Shown here: positions 45,202 through 58,100 of the stretch, in pieces | Numbering within the stretch: the stretch's first letter is position 1 | Layout: each line of letters begins with the position of its first letter | Origin: Panulirus ornatus | Lineage: Eukaryota; Arthropoda; Malacostraca; Decapoda; Palinuridae | Assembly (NCBI RefSeq): GCF_036320965.1 | Contig: NC_092249.1 | Location: 641,114-705,113 of the forward strand | Length of the DNA: 64,000 bases | Direction of reading: 5' to 3' | Made by a program: the position numbers and the translations under genes | The notes under the pieces: generated by a model | Told to the model about the DNA's origin: nothing | Databases searched by the model: none | Seen by the model: only the letters and a program-made list of their open reading frames with translations

Positions 45202-46710
45202 GAAAATGACGATAGTTAATAGCGAAGAGTAAGAGGATGTTGAGCGTGAGAGTGTGGAGTAGGGAGCGACAGATGGTCTGGAACAGCTGGTGTAAAATTG
45301 TACATCACTGTAATTACTGTATCATACAGAACACCCGCTACCCCTTGTAACCCACTCACGTAATCCTTATCTGATAAACAGGAAGCTTAAAGAAAGAAGA
45401 AACAAATGAACCTGGGAGTAATGGAAGTTGAATATATCTTTTATTTCAACGGTAACTACTGTACAAGTGTTGTTTATCACACAACACATAACTGGCCACA
45501 TCGATTTCTTTGACCACTTTCTAAAGATGGAAATGATAAAGGAAACCTAAGTAATATAAAAACCAGGCTCTTTGAAGATCTCCTTGATATTACCGGTAAA
45601 TGTACTTTGTGTTAGGCAGGCGTGAGTCCTTCCATGGATTAAAGATTTTGTGAAACGGGATAAGGGCATATGTCAGAGGTACCATCCGAAACTGGACAGG
45701 AATAGCGTCCCGCAGGACACTAGCTTAGGTCTGCTATTGTTCCAAGACCCTCTATGATCTCTGTAGTTTCTACACACTGTGGATGACGGGATGAACGGGG
45801 GGTTCACAATACATCATTCGGTGACAGAGTCAAATGATTATTCGAATTCTGTTTAAACTGCAAAGACTGGAATCATATGTGGACATGATTGATAAATGGA
45901 GTAATAAAAGTTTGACCAAGGTAAGGAAGGGGGGCGCTTGGTTATGGCTCTAATACTGTAAGACGCAATCTTTACTACATACACATAAAAAAGTGACTTT
46001 ACATCACCCGCTCCAGCTACGTTTTTTAGCTTCTCTTTCAGCAGAACACGAATATGAGAATGTTTTAACGGCTCGAGACTTTTAGAAATAAACAGAAATA
46101 TATATGCAGTCTTTCCCCGACTGTTTATCGTGATACCGATCATATGTTGATAAGTCTACTGTACAAAGTTGGTTCGTTGTTTATTTTTCTTCATAGTAAT
46201 GCTTGATATAAATGGATTCTTCGGCAGATTTGTTAAAGTTCGTGTGCAATGTGTTCATTATGAGCCATCGTATATAATGTGTTCCTTCCACATATGCCAC
46301 TAAACAGTATATTATGATCCTAAGGTTTGGTAATACCCATGGGAGAGCACACACGCATGGAGTCGAGAGGTGGTGTTCAATCTCAACATCTGAGGTTGTT
46401 ATCGTCAAGTGTACATCAGTAACGGTCATTTTCACAGACAGTCAACGTAATCTAGGTCCATCAAGTCTTAAAACACTATTGCAAACACCAGGCACGAGAC
46501 TTGAGTGTTCTGAGGTTCAATTTAGATGGGATGAATCACAAGGTAGTGGCCGGAAACTTACTTTCTACACGAGTGGAGGTTGAGTACCAGCCCGGCTGCT
46601 GAACAGGGAGAGGAGGACGGGGTATGTACGTACATCTAGCGACCGACCCGTTACCAAACCTTGGTCATTTTATCCATAAATCTATCTTTATTTCTTGTTT
46701 CTAATTCATC
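45202..46710. other. Unique DNA, no gene recognised
   Basis: No exon-like frame with family resemblance. CpG-containing. Confidence 0.4.
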
Positions 46711-46798
46711 AGTAGTAATAACAGCAGTAGTAGTAACAGTAGTAGTAGTATTAGAAGTAGTAGTAGTAGCAGTAGTGGTAGTAATAGTGGTAGTAGTC
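46711..46798. repeat. Imperfect (AGT)n microsatellite
   Basis: A run of AGT/AGC/ATA-type triplets with interruptions. Confidence 0.9.
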
Positions 46799-46983
46799 AG
46801 GGGAGGGAGTAAAAAGACAGAATACCATTATCGACAGTAATGATATGAATGTTTGATGTTGGTAATACATTCATGTAATGATTAATGAATGATATGAATT
46901 ACTCTTCATTTTGCAATGTATGACGCGTGAATCTTAATAATCTATCTTAATCCTCAACCACCTGACTATGCTTGCATGACCTC

Positions 46984-47165
46984 TGACCTATCGTGTTAGG
47001 GTCAGGTCAGAATTTAGACAATCATACCAAAGGGTCATATCGTTTTGCTCGAGTCGTACCGTCACACTCAGAGGCTGTATTATAATGTTCAAGAGTCGTA
47101 CCGTCATACTGGAAGGCTGTATTATAATGCTCAAGGATCGTATCATCCTTCTCAAAGGGATTATC
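46984..47165. repeat. G-family repeat with 42-bp units and AGGTCA-like half-sites
   Basis: A head segment with TGACCTA (46,984) and GGTCAGGTCA (ending 47,009) is followed by AGACAATCATACC and two 42-bp units beginning GTCGTACCGTCAC (47,053) and GTCGTACCGTCAT (47,095). It lies about 0.6 kb upstream of the core promoter of the repeat-protein gene. Confidence 0.75.
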
Positions 47166-47623
47166 CAAACATCACTAAGACGTTTTTAAGGGTAACACTT
47201 CTAGATTATCATTCCTGCAAAGATTGACAAATTTTGGGCAATATCGTCAATGAGGAGCAAATCGCTGAACCAGATGTACAGTTTCATTGTGATGAAAATC
47301 ATGTATAAACCACTATGATGGTGACCTATTCAATTAAGTGTATATGTAAACAAAATTATCATGAACATAATTGCAAAGCTGAAGATGACCACGTGCAGTC
47401 GTGCGAGTGACTTCGTACTTACAAGCTTCTGGATTTGTCCTCTATCTGCGTTACCCTCAACATCTCTGAGTCGCCCCGTCGTTTGACAATCAACGGTCTG
47501 ATAATAGTAACGAGAGGCGTCCTGTACACATCCCGACACGAAGGCGGACGAGGTTGCACAAGCAGAGCATCACGCACGCCCTTGTCCACTACCTAGTGTT
47601 GTGCTACGCCCCCAGCCCCGCTC

Positions 47624-47639
47624 ACCAGCCCCGCCCCGC
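47624..47639. promoter_or_regulatory. GC-rich box just upstream of the TATA box
   Basis: The run CAGCCCCGCCCCGC immediately precedes the TATA element and contains a CCCCGCCCC Sp/KLF-type site. Functional relevance is inferred from position only. Confidence 0.45.
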
Positions 47640-47704
47640 TATATAAGCCTAATTACTAACTATTTCTGCTCAGTTCGAGAGTGATCTTTGCAACAAGCAG
47701 ACGT
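47640..47704 (+). promoter_or_regulatory. Core promoter: TATA box, initiator and DPE
   Basis: TATATAAG at 47,640-47,647; TCAGTT at 47,670-47,675, which fits the arthropod initiator TCA(+1)KTY with +1 at 47,672; and AGACGT at 47,699-47,704, exactly +28 to +33, matching the DPE consensus RGWYVT. TATA to +1 spacing is 32 bases. Three independent elements in register make this a confident start site for the gene whose ATG lies at 47,901. Confidence 0.88.
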
Positions 47705-47903
47705 GCAGGAGACCCAGGGGGTCCTGGACGGCGTACGAGTGTAGTAATCTAGTGACGCTCGGAACCAGTGACGTCTTAGGAGTCATAGCGACCTCGAACA
47801 TTAAAGTGTAAACTTCATATACTTGTGCCAACTGGGACTAATGTGTCAACTCTAACAACTAGAAACTTAAGGTTTTCACGGGTGAAACTTAGCTTTTAAA
47901 ATG
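47672..47903 (+). other. First exon: 5' UTR plus the initiator ATG only
   Basis: From the predicted start site, 229 bases of leader end at ATG (47,901-47,903), which is followed at once by a donor, ATG|GTAAGA. The first exon therefore contributes a single codon. Short first coding exons with a phase-0 junction ahead of the signal peptide are common in arthropod cuticle-protein genes; one codon is an extreme case. Confidence 0.78.
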
Positions 47904-48027
47904 GTAAGAAAATGACTTATTAACGTTTGAATTTTTTTGACAATTAGTTTTTTGAAATGTACAATCAAGGTAGAAGAGCGATGAACATACTGGCTGTTGG
48001 AGGTTTGTATTTTATATGGAAGTGCGC

Positions 48028-48126
<99 letters not shown>

Positions 48127-48764
48127 TGTGTGTGTGTGTGTACTGCTGTTTTAGCTAACACTATATACATGTTCACTTTGTATCGGAGATAATCAAGCTA
48201 CTGCTTTCTTGTGCAGAGGAAGGTTGTAATGTTAGTTGTTTGTCCACACCTACAACAATAACTACCATGTAATTGACACAAATATTCCGTCAGTTCCACC
48301 CCAGAAATGTACGGTGTACGGTGTACGGTGGAAACATGAAATTTGTGGACAAACAGTCAACAATATTACTACATTTTGATGCATAGTAAAGTCTGTAAAA
48401 TACTTTTACATTATAAACACTTATAATGTCTGTTATAACTACATGATTATCTCTCAAGATGTACAGTTCTGTACGGGAATTGCCTTGTTTGGCTTCCCTG
48501 GCTTAGTAAGCTTGAGCTCAACTTTATTACCCTTGGATAAGTTGGCGTCGTCCTCAATATGACCCTTAAAAGTACGTAGGTCAAAGGCCAGACAATCATA
48601 CCCAGAATTTGTACCGGGCCGAAGGATCGTAACGTCGTGTTCATAACAACGTGAAAGTCAAAACAGTGGCAACTTTCAGAAAACACCAGCAGTGGGTAAA
48701 GGTAGACTCCCACCAGAGAAACTGGGAAGGAGAGCCAGCTAGCCAGCCATCTGGTGAGCACCTG

Positions 48765-48804
<40 letters not shown>

Positions 48805-48844
48805 CGTCGACGTTCACAACCATCATTTACTGACCGCATTCAAA

Positions 48845-48935
<91 letters not shown>

Positions 48936-49224
48936 CACAAACTTTTCTCGATTTATGCTTTACTTCCAGTCTTCGCCAGTTTAGTCATAAGACCCGACTC
49001 TGTTCCTAAGCGTATACTTTGGAAGTTCAGAGTCGATACACAACCACCGAAAACATTCGCATCTTGTGTACGGCAAAGTCATAATGAGGAACCACCATGG
49101 AAAAATCTTGCTATGATAATGATTATAATAATGATAACAATAATCATGATGATGGTGATAATAATAATGATAATAATAATAATAATAATATAATAATGAT
49201 AATAATAATAATAATAATATAATG

Positions 49225-49282
<58 letters not shown>

Positions 49283-52018
49283 TAATAATAAACACGTTAT
49301 TGAATTATCTACCTCCACAAGCTGATATTAGGGTAAATACACTAAAACAGTGGAACTAAAAACGAAATGTGGGTGGGGAGTAAAGAGATAGTCTCTAGAG
49401 TGGAGTGAAAGTAAAAGTCAGTTTGCAAGTTGAAAATATTTTCCAGTTTTACTTCAGCAAGAATGACACTCCAGTACACCACGCATGTAGCAGATGGACA
49501 CTGAGGTCGGCACACATCGTCATAGGTCACATCATTACCAGGTTTTAAGAAAGAGTATCAGTCTTCTACGCTGTACATGAAGACATAAAATAGCGATAAA
49601 TTGGAGATATTGCTCACAAATCGTTATTACTTGATTCCATTATCTTAACCCCTTGAACAGTTTGTGCTCATTATATCCTCTTATTGTAAACGTAATTTTT
49701 TCCCGAAGGATAGACATGAATGTGAATCTGTCCGACAGGAAACTAAAATGAAATCATATACTCTTTTTTTCTCTAACATTCACACTACTTAATAAAAACA
49801 CTGAATGAACATGTGGTCATACAGGATTTTCTACAAGCCGGCTATAGATTGTCATTATCAAGTGGTAGATCTTGTGATAGCTTAATCATCTGTTGTTGAT
49901 GGGCTGGCAGTGTTCGCTCCTTCGATATAATGATGCTTGGCTTCAGTGACTAGACTGGCGGATATTTATAGGTCTTTGATTTCTTGTTCGATTTACCGCC
50001 AAGATATGAAGAGAAAATATTCCAGTCTGTCATACACCCTGGCTTCTTAACTGCCAAGAACATGGGTGCTGTGTGAAGTCATGTCGTTGTAAGGTTAAAA
50101 GCATTATATATCTTGGAATGTCCCTGAAACTTCATACAAACCTCAGGTTCCAACATCTATCGTCCTGTACATTAGACCAGTGTTTCTCAACCGGTGGGAC
50201 GCATTTCCACTTATGATGCGAGACGCGTGGCACATTAACCAACTTCACAGTATACAGCTGCTGAGCTGGATTGTGCTCGAAACTTTTTCGTATCCCTTGT
50301 GTGTTGCAATAAATAAGAGGCCATTTAGATAATTAAAATGGCAGTAAGTTTCATGGTCACTGTACAGATAGACATCACCATCAAAGATACAGAATGGTAT
50401 AAAATCTGTTGGATGATGATAATTATTGTTTGTATAATGTGAATATAATTCTACTTATATTTCTATGAGTCTAGTATACTAAAAGTATATACAAATAATA
50501 ATGCATAGGAAATATGCAATTGCTTGTCAATAAACATTGTTCATCGGTTGTAATGGCTAAATTGCCTGAAATCACAACTCGTGACGATAATTCTTCATTT
50601 TTTTCGTCTTAAAATGTCCTTCGAATTTGCATGACATATTCTCTAAGCAATATCAGTTATTAGGTTAAATACCAAATTCCCTAAGGTATTCCGCTTTGTA
50701 AAAGCAATGAAAAAATTATATGCAACCACAACATAATTACCTCGACCTAGCCGTCTGACAGAAAATGGGATAATTGTTCACTTTCTCCTGTGTGAACATT
50801 TAATAAGTACTTACTCTTACACTATGGAAAAGTTAGTGAAGATTATGTTAATGGTAGATGTGTCACTTGGATTTAAGGAAGTCCAGCATAACAAATAACA
50901 TCTTATTTAAGACATTATTCTGTAAGACTCCTTCCTGGAGGTTCGTGAAGCAGAGTTGGTTACTGCCTTAAATTTCATTCACATATTTCTGTCAGACACG
51001 TGAACTACATTAAAAAAGATAACGTCAACAAGGAGGACCAAAGGCACAAAACCTCAGGAATATGTTAAAGGCAGAAGCCAACATAACAAGAGGCCAGTCC
51101 ATCACCATTATCAACAACCTGTAGACTACCAGGTGAGGAGTTATCACAACATACAGCTAGCTCCTACTAGTGCTACCACAATACAACACTTCAGTACAAT
51201 CGTCCTAATGCTGACACCGGGAGGTACAGCATTACCTTGGTTATGAGGCATGGTGTGTGCGCCTGAGGTCTGTGTATGTAGTTACCACAGGTTAATGTTC
51301 ACTCGTGTGTTGGGAGCCGCCTCCCAAGAGGTTAATTATACCTAAACTCTTTTGAAATGTCTGAAATGAAGGTGTAAGTTTTGCGTTGTTGTGGGTTTAG
51401 TTATTATGTTTAAAGTCTTCCATATGATACTGAGAATGTTGTACTCAATACGTTTACGTTCCCCATGCTGGCATGACTTGACGTCCAGTTGTCATATGTT
51501 TGACTCGTGCAGCTGCACAGTATAGCCCGCTGTTCTGGTGTTGAGATCGTCATATATTCATCATATGGGAAGATCTTAATGGGTATTGCTCACACTGCAG
51601 ATGTTTTTTAACTTCTCAAGTGCCATCCATGGTTACCGTGGTTTGTCGTACATAACGACGTGCACGGGCATTCTAATGTCGTGCTCGGTAAATCAAAGCC
51701 GAATAAGTCTACGTTTGTCATTTCATCTTGCACAGTTCACAACTTCTTCACAGTGACTTTCAATAGGAAATCATTCATATTGAAGTTCTGGAGCTTTGTG
51801 TCCAGGTACGGTCGGAGAGCTGCTGGCTAGTCTTCATTCCTGTTGTTTGTACTTTGGTTCCTGGGTGGGAAGGGTGTGCCAAATGGAGTGTTATAGTCAT
51901 ATAACTTCAGGACTTCTGTTATGGAGCTCCTGCCGTTTCAAGGATGCCCTACAATCAGTAACAGGCAAATGATAGATTACTTTAGAATGAGAAATATCTT
52001 TGTCGTTTCGGCCACTGG

Positions 52019-52109
<91 letters not shown>

Positions 52110-55100
52110 CCTTCCCACCCAGGCACCAAAGTACAAACAACAGGAATGAAGACTAGCCAGCAGCTTTCCGCGTTAGCGAGGTAGCGTTAAGAACAGAGGA
52201 CTGGGCCTTTGAGGGAATATCCTCACCTGGCCCCTTTCTCTGTTCCTTCTTTTCGTTATCATAATGTTACTGTTTCAAATGCTTGTTTTGTTTTTCAGGA
52301 GCAGCGTTGGCTGAGGATGGCAGTGACTATCTTGTCGCTTGCCACAACATTTGTCACAGGAAGGTCCACAAACTTCGGCAGTGGAGTCATCGTTCCATCC
52401 TCCAGTTCTGCAGTCTTGACTTCCCCCGACGTCCCTCCTCTGGATGCAACAGTTAAGAACAATATAGATACTGATGTTTTTACGAGGAAAAGAAGAGAGA
52501 CAGAGAAAATAAAGGTCCAACAAGGAATGAAGGAAGCTGACGAAGACCCAAATGAAGACATGTTTACAGAAGAGTCTAAGCTCGTACATACTCATGCTAA
52601 AATTCCCTCACAAGCTTCTACTCCGTCGCATCACTCAACTTTCCATTCAACACCCACAGCACCTCAGTTACCCATCCATCCAGTCGTCTCACATCCTGTC
52701 GCTCCACAGTTGCCTCCTGTACCCACAGGATATGCCTACAGTGCTCCAGTATACCAATCTTATTCACCTCCCTACCCAGTAGCAACTTCATATGGGGTCA
52801 CACCTCACTATGGTATAGCCCCAACATATGGTGTGGTCTCCCCCCACTACGTGGCCCCGCAGATTGCATCATACATTGCGCCACAGCCTGGATACGCCGC
52901 TGCCTCAACTTCAGCAACTTCAACGGGATATACCTACGATCAACCAAAAACAAGTTATTTATCCCCCGGGTCAGAGTACAAAGCTCCTGAAACTGAATAC
53001 AAAGATCCAGAACCCGAATACAAAGCCCCTGAATCAGACTACAAGGCTCCGGAGCCTGAATACAAGGCTCCGGAGCCTGAATACAAGGCTCCAGAGCCTG
53101 AATACAAGGCTCCAGAGCCAGAATACAAGGCCCCGGAACCAGAATATAAGGCTCCAGCATCAGATTACAAGGCATCTGTCTCTGGGTATCATATTGCAGA
53201 ACCAACTCGCAAACCTCCTGCAACATACAAGGTTCCTGACTCTTCCTCCGGAGGCTATGGCTATGATCCTCCAACACCAGAATATAAGGCCCCTGCCTCT
53301 AACTATAAAGCCCCTGAACCAGAGTATAAAGCTCCTGCATCAGGCTATAAGGCTCCAGTCCATCAGTCAAAATATGGCCCCAAGATCCATGACCCATCGT
53401 TTTCTACCACCCTAAGCCCAAATTATATTCCGAAAGTCACTACGTCTTACTCCAATGAAGTCACGTTCATTCCGGCGTATGATTACTCCAACTACAAGAG
53501 TGGATGGCTCAGTAAGGTTCACAGCCACGTTAACGATCGTCCTGACCCAGACTCGACGTACAAAGCACCGAAGGACACCTACCACACCCCCGAGGCAAGT
53601 TATGAAGCACCGATGTCCACATACAAGGCTCCAGAAGCCAAGTACGAAGGGAAGGGCAGCGTGGCCGAGACGTTGAGTGGTGAAGGTGGGAAGCAGTACG
53701 AGATTGAGTACAAACCGGTAGGAAACCACCCACCTGAGGTGGCAACGTACGGAGCCATCCACCACTCCAACCACGAGTCACCATACGAGCCTGACCCTAC
53801 CGTCTACCCTACAGGAGAACGTCACGACTCAAAGCCAGGATATGGTTATGTGACCCCCGCTCCAGTCTACAAGGCTCCAGAACCTGAGTATAAGGCTCCC
53901 GCTCCAGCCTACAAGGCTCCAGAATCTGAGTATAAGGCTCCCGCTCCAGCCTACAAGGCTCCAGAATCTGAGTATAAGGCTCCCGCTCCAGCCTACAAGG
54001 CTCCAGAACCTGAGTACAAGGCACCTACTCCAGCCTACAAGGCCCCAGAACCTGAGTATAAGGCACCTGCTCCAGCCTACAAAGCTCCAGAACCTGAATA
54101 TAAGGCTCCTGCTCCAGCCTACAAGGCTCCAGAACCTGAGTACAAGGCACCTGCTCCAGCCTACAAGGCTCCAGCACCTGAATATAAGGCTCCTGCTCCA
54201 GCCTACAAGGCTCCAGAACCTGAGTATGAGGCACCGGCTCCAGCCTACAAGACTCCAGCACCTGAATATAAGGCTCCTGCTCCAGCCTACAAAGCTTCAG
54301 AACCTGAGTATAAGGCTCCAGAACCTGATTATAAGACACTTGCTCCAGCACCTGAGTATAAGGCTCCTGCACTAGCCTACAAGGTTCCAGAACCTGAGTA
54401 TAAGGCTCCTGCACCAGCCTACAAGGCTCCAGAACCTGAGTATAAGGCTCCCACTCCAGCCTACAAAGCCCCAGAAGCAGGATATGAGTATAAGGCTCCC
54501 GCTCCAGTCTACAAAACCCCAGAACAAGGATATGAATATAAGACTCCTGCACCTGCTTACAAGGCTCCAGAACCAGAATATAATGCTCCGGAACCAGCCT
54601 ACAAGGCTCCAGAACCAGAATATAAGGCTCCTGCACCAGCTTACAAAGCCCCAGAACCGGAGTATAAGGCTCCTGCACCAGCCTACAAAGCCCCAGAACC
54701 GGAGTATAAGGCTCCTGCACCCGCCTACAAAGCCCCAGAACCGGAGTATAAGGCTCCTGCACCCGCCTACAAAGTCCCCGAACCGGAGTATAAGGCTCCT
54801 GCACCCGCCTACAAAGCAACAGAACCGGAGTATAAGGCTCCTGCACCAGCCTACAAAGCCCCAGAACCAGAGTATAAGGCTGCTGCACCAGCCTACAAAG
54901 CCCCAGAACCAGAGTATAAGGCTCCTGCACTAGCCTACAAGGCTCCAGAACCTGAGTATAAGACTCCCGCTCCAGCCTACGAAGCCCCAGAACCTGAATA
55001 TAAGGCTCCTGCACCAGCCTACAAGGCTCCAGAACCTGAGTATAAGGCTCCTGCACCCGCCTACAAGGCTCCAGAACCTGAGTATGAGGCTCCCTCTCCA

Positions 55101-58100
55101 TCCTACAAAGCCCCAGAACCAGAGTACAAGGCCCCTGAACCGGCTTACAAAGCCCCAGAACCAGAGTATAAGGCTCCTGCACCAGCCTACAAGGACCCAG
55201 AGCCAGAGTATAAGGCCCCTGAACCGGCCTACAAAGCCCCAGAACCAGAATATAAGGCTCCTGAACCGGCCTACAAATCCCCAAAACCAGAGTATAAGGC
55301 TCCTGCACCAACCTACAAAGCCCCAGAGCCAGATTATAAGGCTCCTGCACCCGCCTACAAAGCCCCAGAACCAGAGTATAAGGCCCCTGCCCCGGCCTAC
55401 AAAGCCCCAGAACCAGAGTATAAGGCTCCTGCACCAGCCTACGAAGCCCCAGATCCAAAGTATAAGGCTCCTGCGCCAGCCTACAAAGCCCCAGAACCAG
55501 AGTATAAGGCTCCTGCGCCAGCCTACAAAGCCCCAGAACCAGAGTATAAGGCTCCTGCACCAGCCTACAAAGCCCCAGAACCGGAGTATAAGGCTCCTGC
55601 ACCAGCCTACAAAGCCCCAGAACCAGAGTATAAGGCTCCTGCACCAGCCTTCAAAGCCCCGGAACCGGAGTTTAAGGCTCCTGCACCAGCCTATAAAGCC
55701 CCAGAACCAGAGTATAAGGCTCCTTCACCTGCCTATAAAGCACCAGAACCCAAACTTCCTTCCGTAGGTTATAACTATTCTCCTCCTAAATCTGAGCATA
55801 ATATTCCTGAACCAGAGTATAAGGCGCCAGAGACAACCTATAAAGAACCAGAACCAGAGTACAAGGCACCAGAGACAACCTATAAGGAACCAGAACCAGA
55901 GTATAAGGCACCAGAGACAACCTACAAGGAACCAGAACCAGAGTATAAGGCACCAGAGACAACTTACAAGGAACCAGAACCAGAGTATAAGGCACCAGAG
56001 ACAACCTACAAGGAACCAGAGTCTGAGTATAAGGTACCAGAGACAACCTACAAGGAACCAGAGCCAGAGTATAAGGCACCAGAGACAACCTATAAGGAAC
56101 CAGAACCAGAGTATAAGGCACCAGAGAAAACCTATAAAGAACCAGAACCAAAGTATAAGGCCCCAGAGACAGCCAACAAGGAACCAGATTCTTATAAAAC
56201 TGCAGGTCACAAAGCACCCTTGGGCTATCTGCCTTTGCCCCCAGAATATGGGGCAGTCCAGAAGATCTATGGTGTGAGGGATGCTGTGCCAGTATATGGC
56301 CCCCCAACACTGCCACACAGGGTAAGTTACACAACTTGTCTGTGTTTTGAACCTTTATAAATTTGTACATTATGTATGAATAAAAAACACTCTTAGTCAC
56401 AACTAATAACGAATATAATGTTCCAAAAGTCAGTGAGTTACCATATTGAGTAATGTGGGATATGGACCTTCTCATTAACTCATGTTGTAAAAGCAATGAA
56501 ACTATAGACCTCAGGTATGTCAACATTGTTTTCTTACTATATATATAAGGGAGCTTTATTCAGAACCTCACATTTATAGCTCCACCTCCTGATTTCCCAA
56601 CACTATAAACTTCATGATAGTCCTCAAGTACCTGAATTTCTGCTACAAATAATAATATCCTCTCACGTTACAGTTTGGGTCTTTACTTTGGGGTGTATTA
56701 CGAGGAGTGGTTGAGATCACTCCAAATCAACTGTGAGGGAGACAAACCCCTTATATTTTCCATTTTCAAAGACCTGAAGCAAATAATTTTTTAACCATCC
56801 TACTAACATAGTTATACACACTTATCTCAAAGAATAGCTTAGGGAAAATTTATTCATGACCTCTCACAATCTTCCCTCAAAACTTGACCCTGTTTCTGCA
56901 CTATTGGTTCCCTTTTTTCTTTGAATAATACTTTGATTTCTGCTTGTGAGAGTAGGCTGCTCATGTGTCTCCAAAATTGACTGGACAACTCAGTACTTTG
57001 CACATCAAAGGCAGACCAATGAGATGTGCTTCTATCCCTATGCATCTCATCTTTGGAACTCTGTATCCAGGATATTCTCCAGCTACAAAATGCCTCAGTT
57101 TAAAACAGAGGCTCTTCATTTCTTCTAAAACTCATATACTATCTTTCAGCTTTTTTATCTTATCTTCTTTACCCTAATTTTTCCTCCATTCTTGATTCAT
57201 ATATGCATATTTATTCATAATTATCCCAGAACTCCCATACTAAAAGGGTCCTGGTTTTACCTAGGATCCTTTTATGAGGCATTCCTAGAGCTCCAAGGCT
57301 GCACTGCACTTCACTCCTTTGCAGCAAAAGGTTCTTTGACAAGATAGAACTTTGTTTCATCAAATGATAACACAGCCTCACCAAAGGGGAAATTTCATTC
57401 ATGGTGTGACCTTGAGCAGGCAGAGTCTTGCAACATTAAATGTGAGTAAATACATACTTCCAGCACCAAGAGTCCTGGCTAACTTTATTGGACTCCCACA
57501 GCATTTAGGAAGCTAGCAAATACCACTGGTGAACCACAGGTTATAAAGTATAGTAATGTTGTGTTTACATCTATGTACAAAATGTACAAGGCACTGGTTA
57601 CTAAGTCTTCAGTGTCTTCTCTATGGTAGTTGCATTATTGGACAGGAAGTGTCTCGGGATATGTTGAATCATTGATTTCAGTAATGTAGGTATCGGTGAT
57701 GTCCAGAGCACAAATGAGAAAATATGACTCATCTTTCTCTCAGGAGTATAGTTTCTTATAGGTGTCTATCTGGTAGGATGGCATTTAAGACTGATATGAG
57801 GGGACAGCTGTTTGATGCTTGTCAAGTAATTTCAGTTTGTATGTGCTTTGTCAGTGTTATGTTGGTTAGAGTGAGGATATCTATGAGTAAAGATTGCTGA
57901 AATGTAATGCAGGCATAAGCATTCAATTTCTACTTTCAGTGACTAAGTTAGTAATGGTAGTGTTTAAAATATGGCTTTATTACTTAAGAGCAGTTCTTTT
58001 TCCGATCTTTTTCAGTCCCTCCCAACAAGACTTCGCAATTCAGTCACACACCCCTGACACCACAGTAGCTGTAACAAACATACAGCGCAACATTACACAA

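Larger units (their letters stand above)
47904..52298. other. Intron 1 of the repeat-protein gene
   Basis: 4,395 bp from GTAAGA to TTTGTTTTTCAG. It holds several long microsatellites, one G-family fragment, a TA-centred inverted repeat and an S-family copy that ends 45 bases before the acceptor. No conserved-looking exon inside is apparent. Confidence 0.75.

Noticed and set aside
47671..47704. An MTE element between initiator and DPE
   Set aside because: Bases at +18 to +27 match the MTE consensus poorly, so only TATA, Inr and DPE are called.
52209..52298. N-terminal extension of the large exon frame (reading from TTG)
   Set aside because: The extension is S-repeat and intron sequence; a strong acceptor at 52,298 followed by a signal peptide, and an ATG|GT exon in the right phase upstream, explain the start better.
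54025..55644. 539-codon open frame on the minus strand opposite the repeat array
   Set aside because: It exists because 42-bp units without stops in the sense frame are also free of stops in the antisense frame. The reading is a monotonous Leu/Gln/Glu-rich shadow with no start, splice or composition argument.
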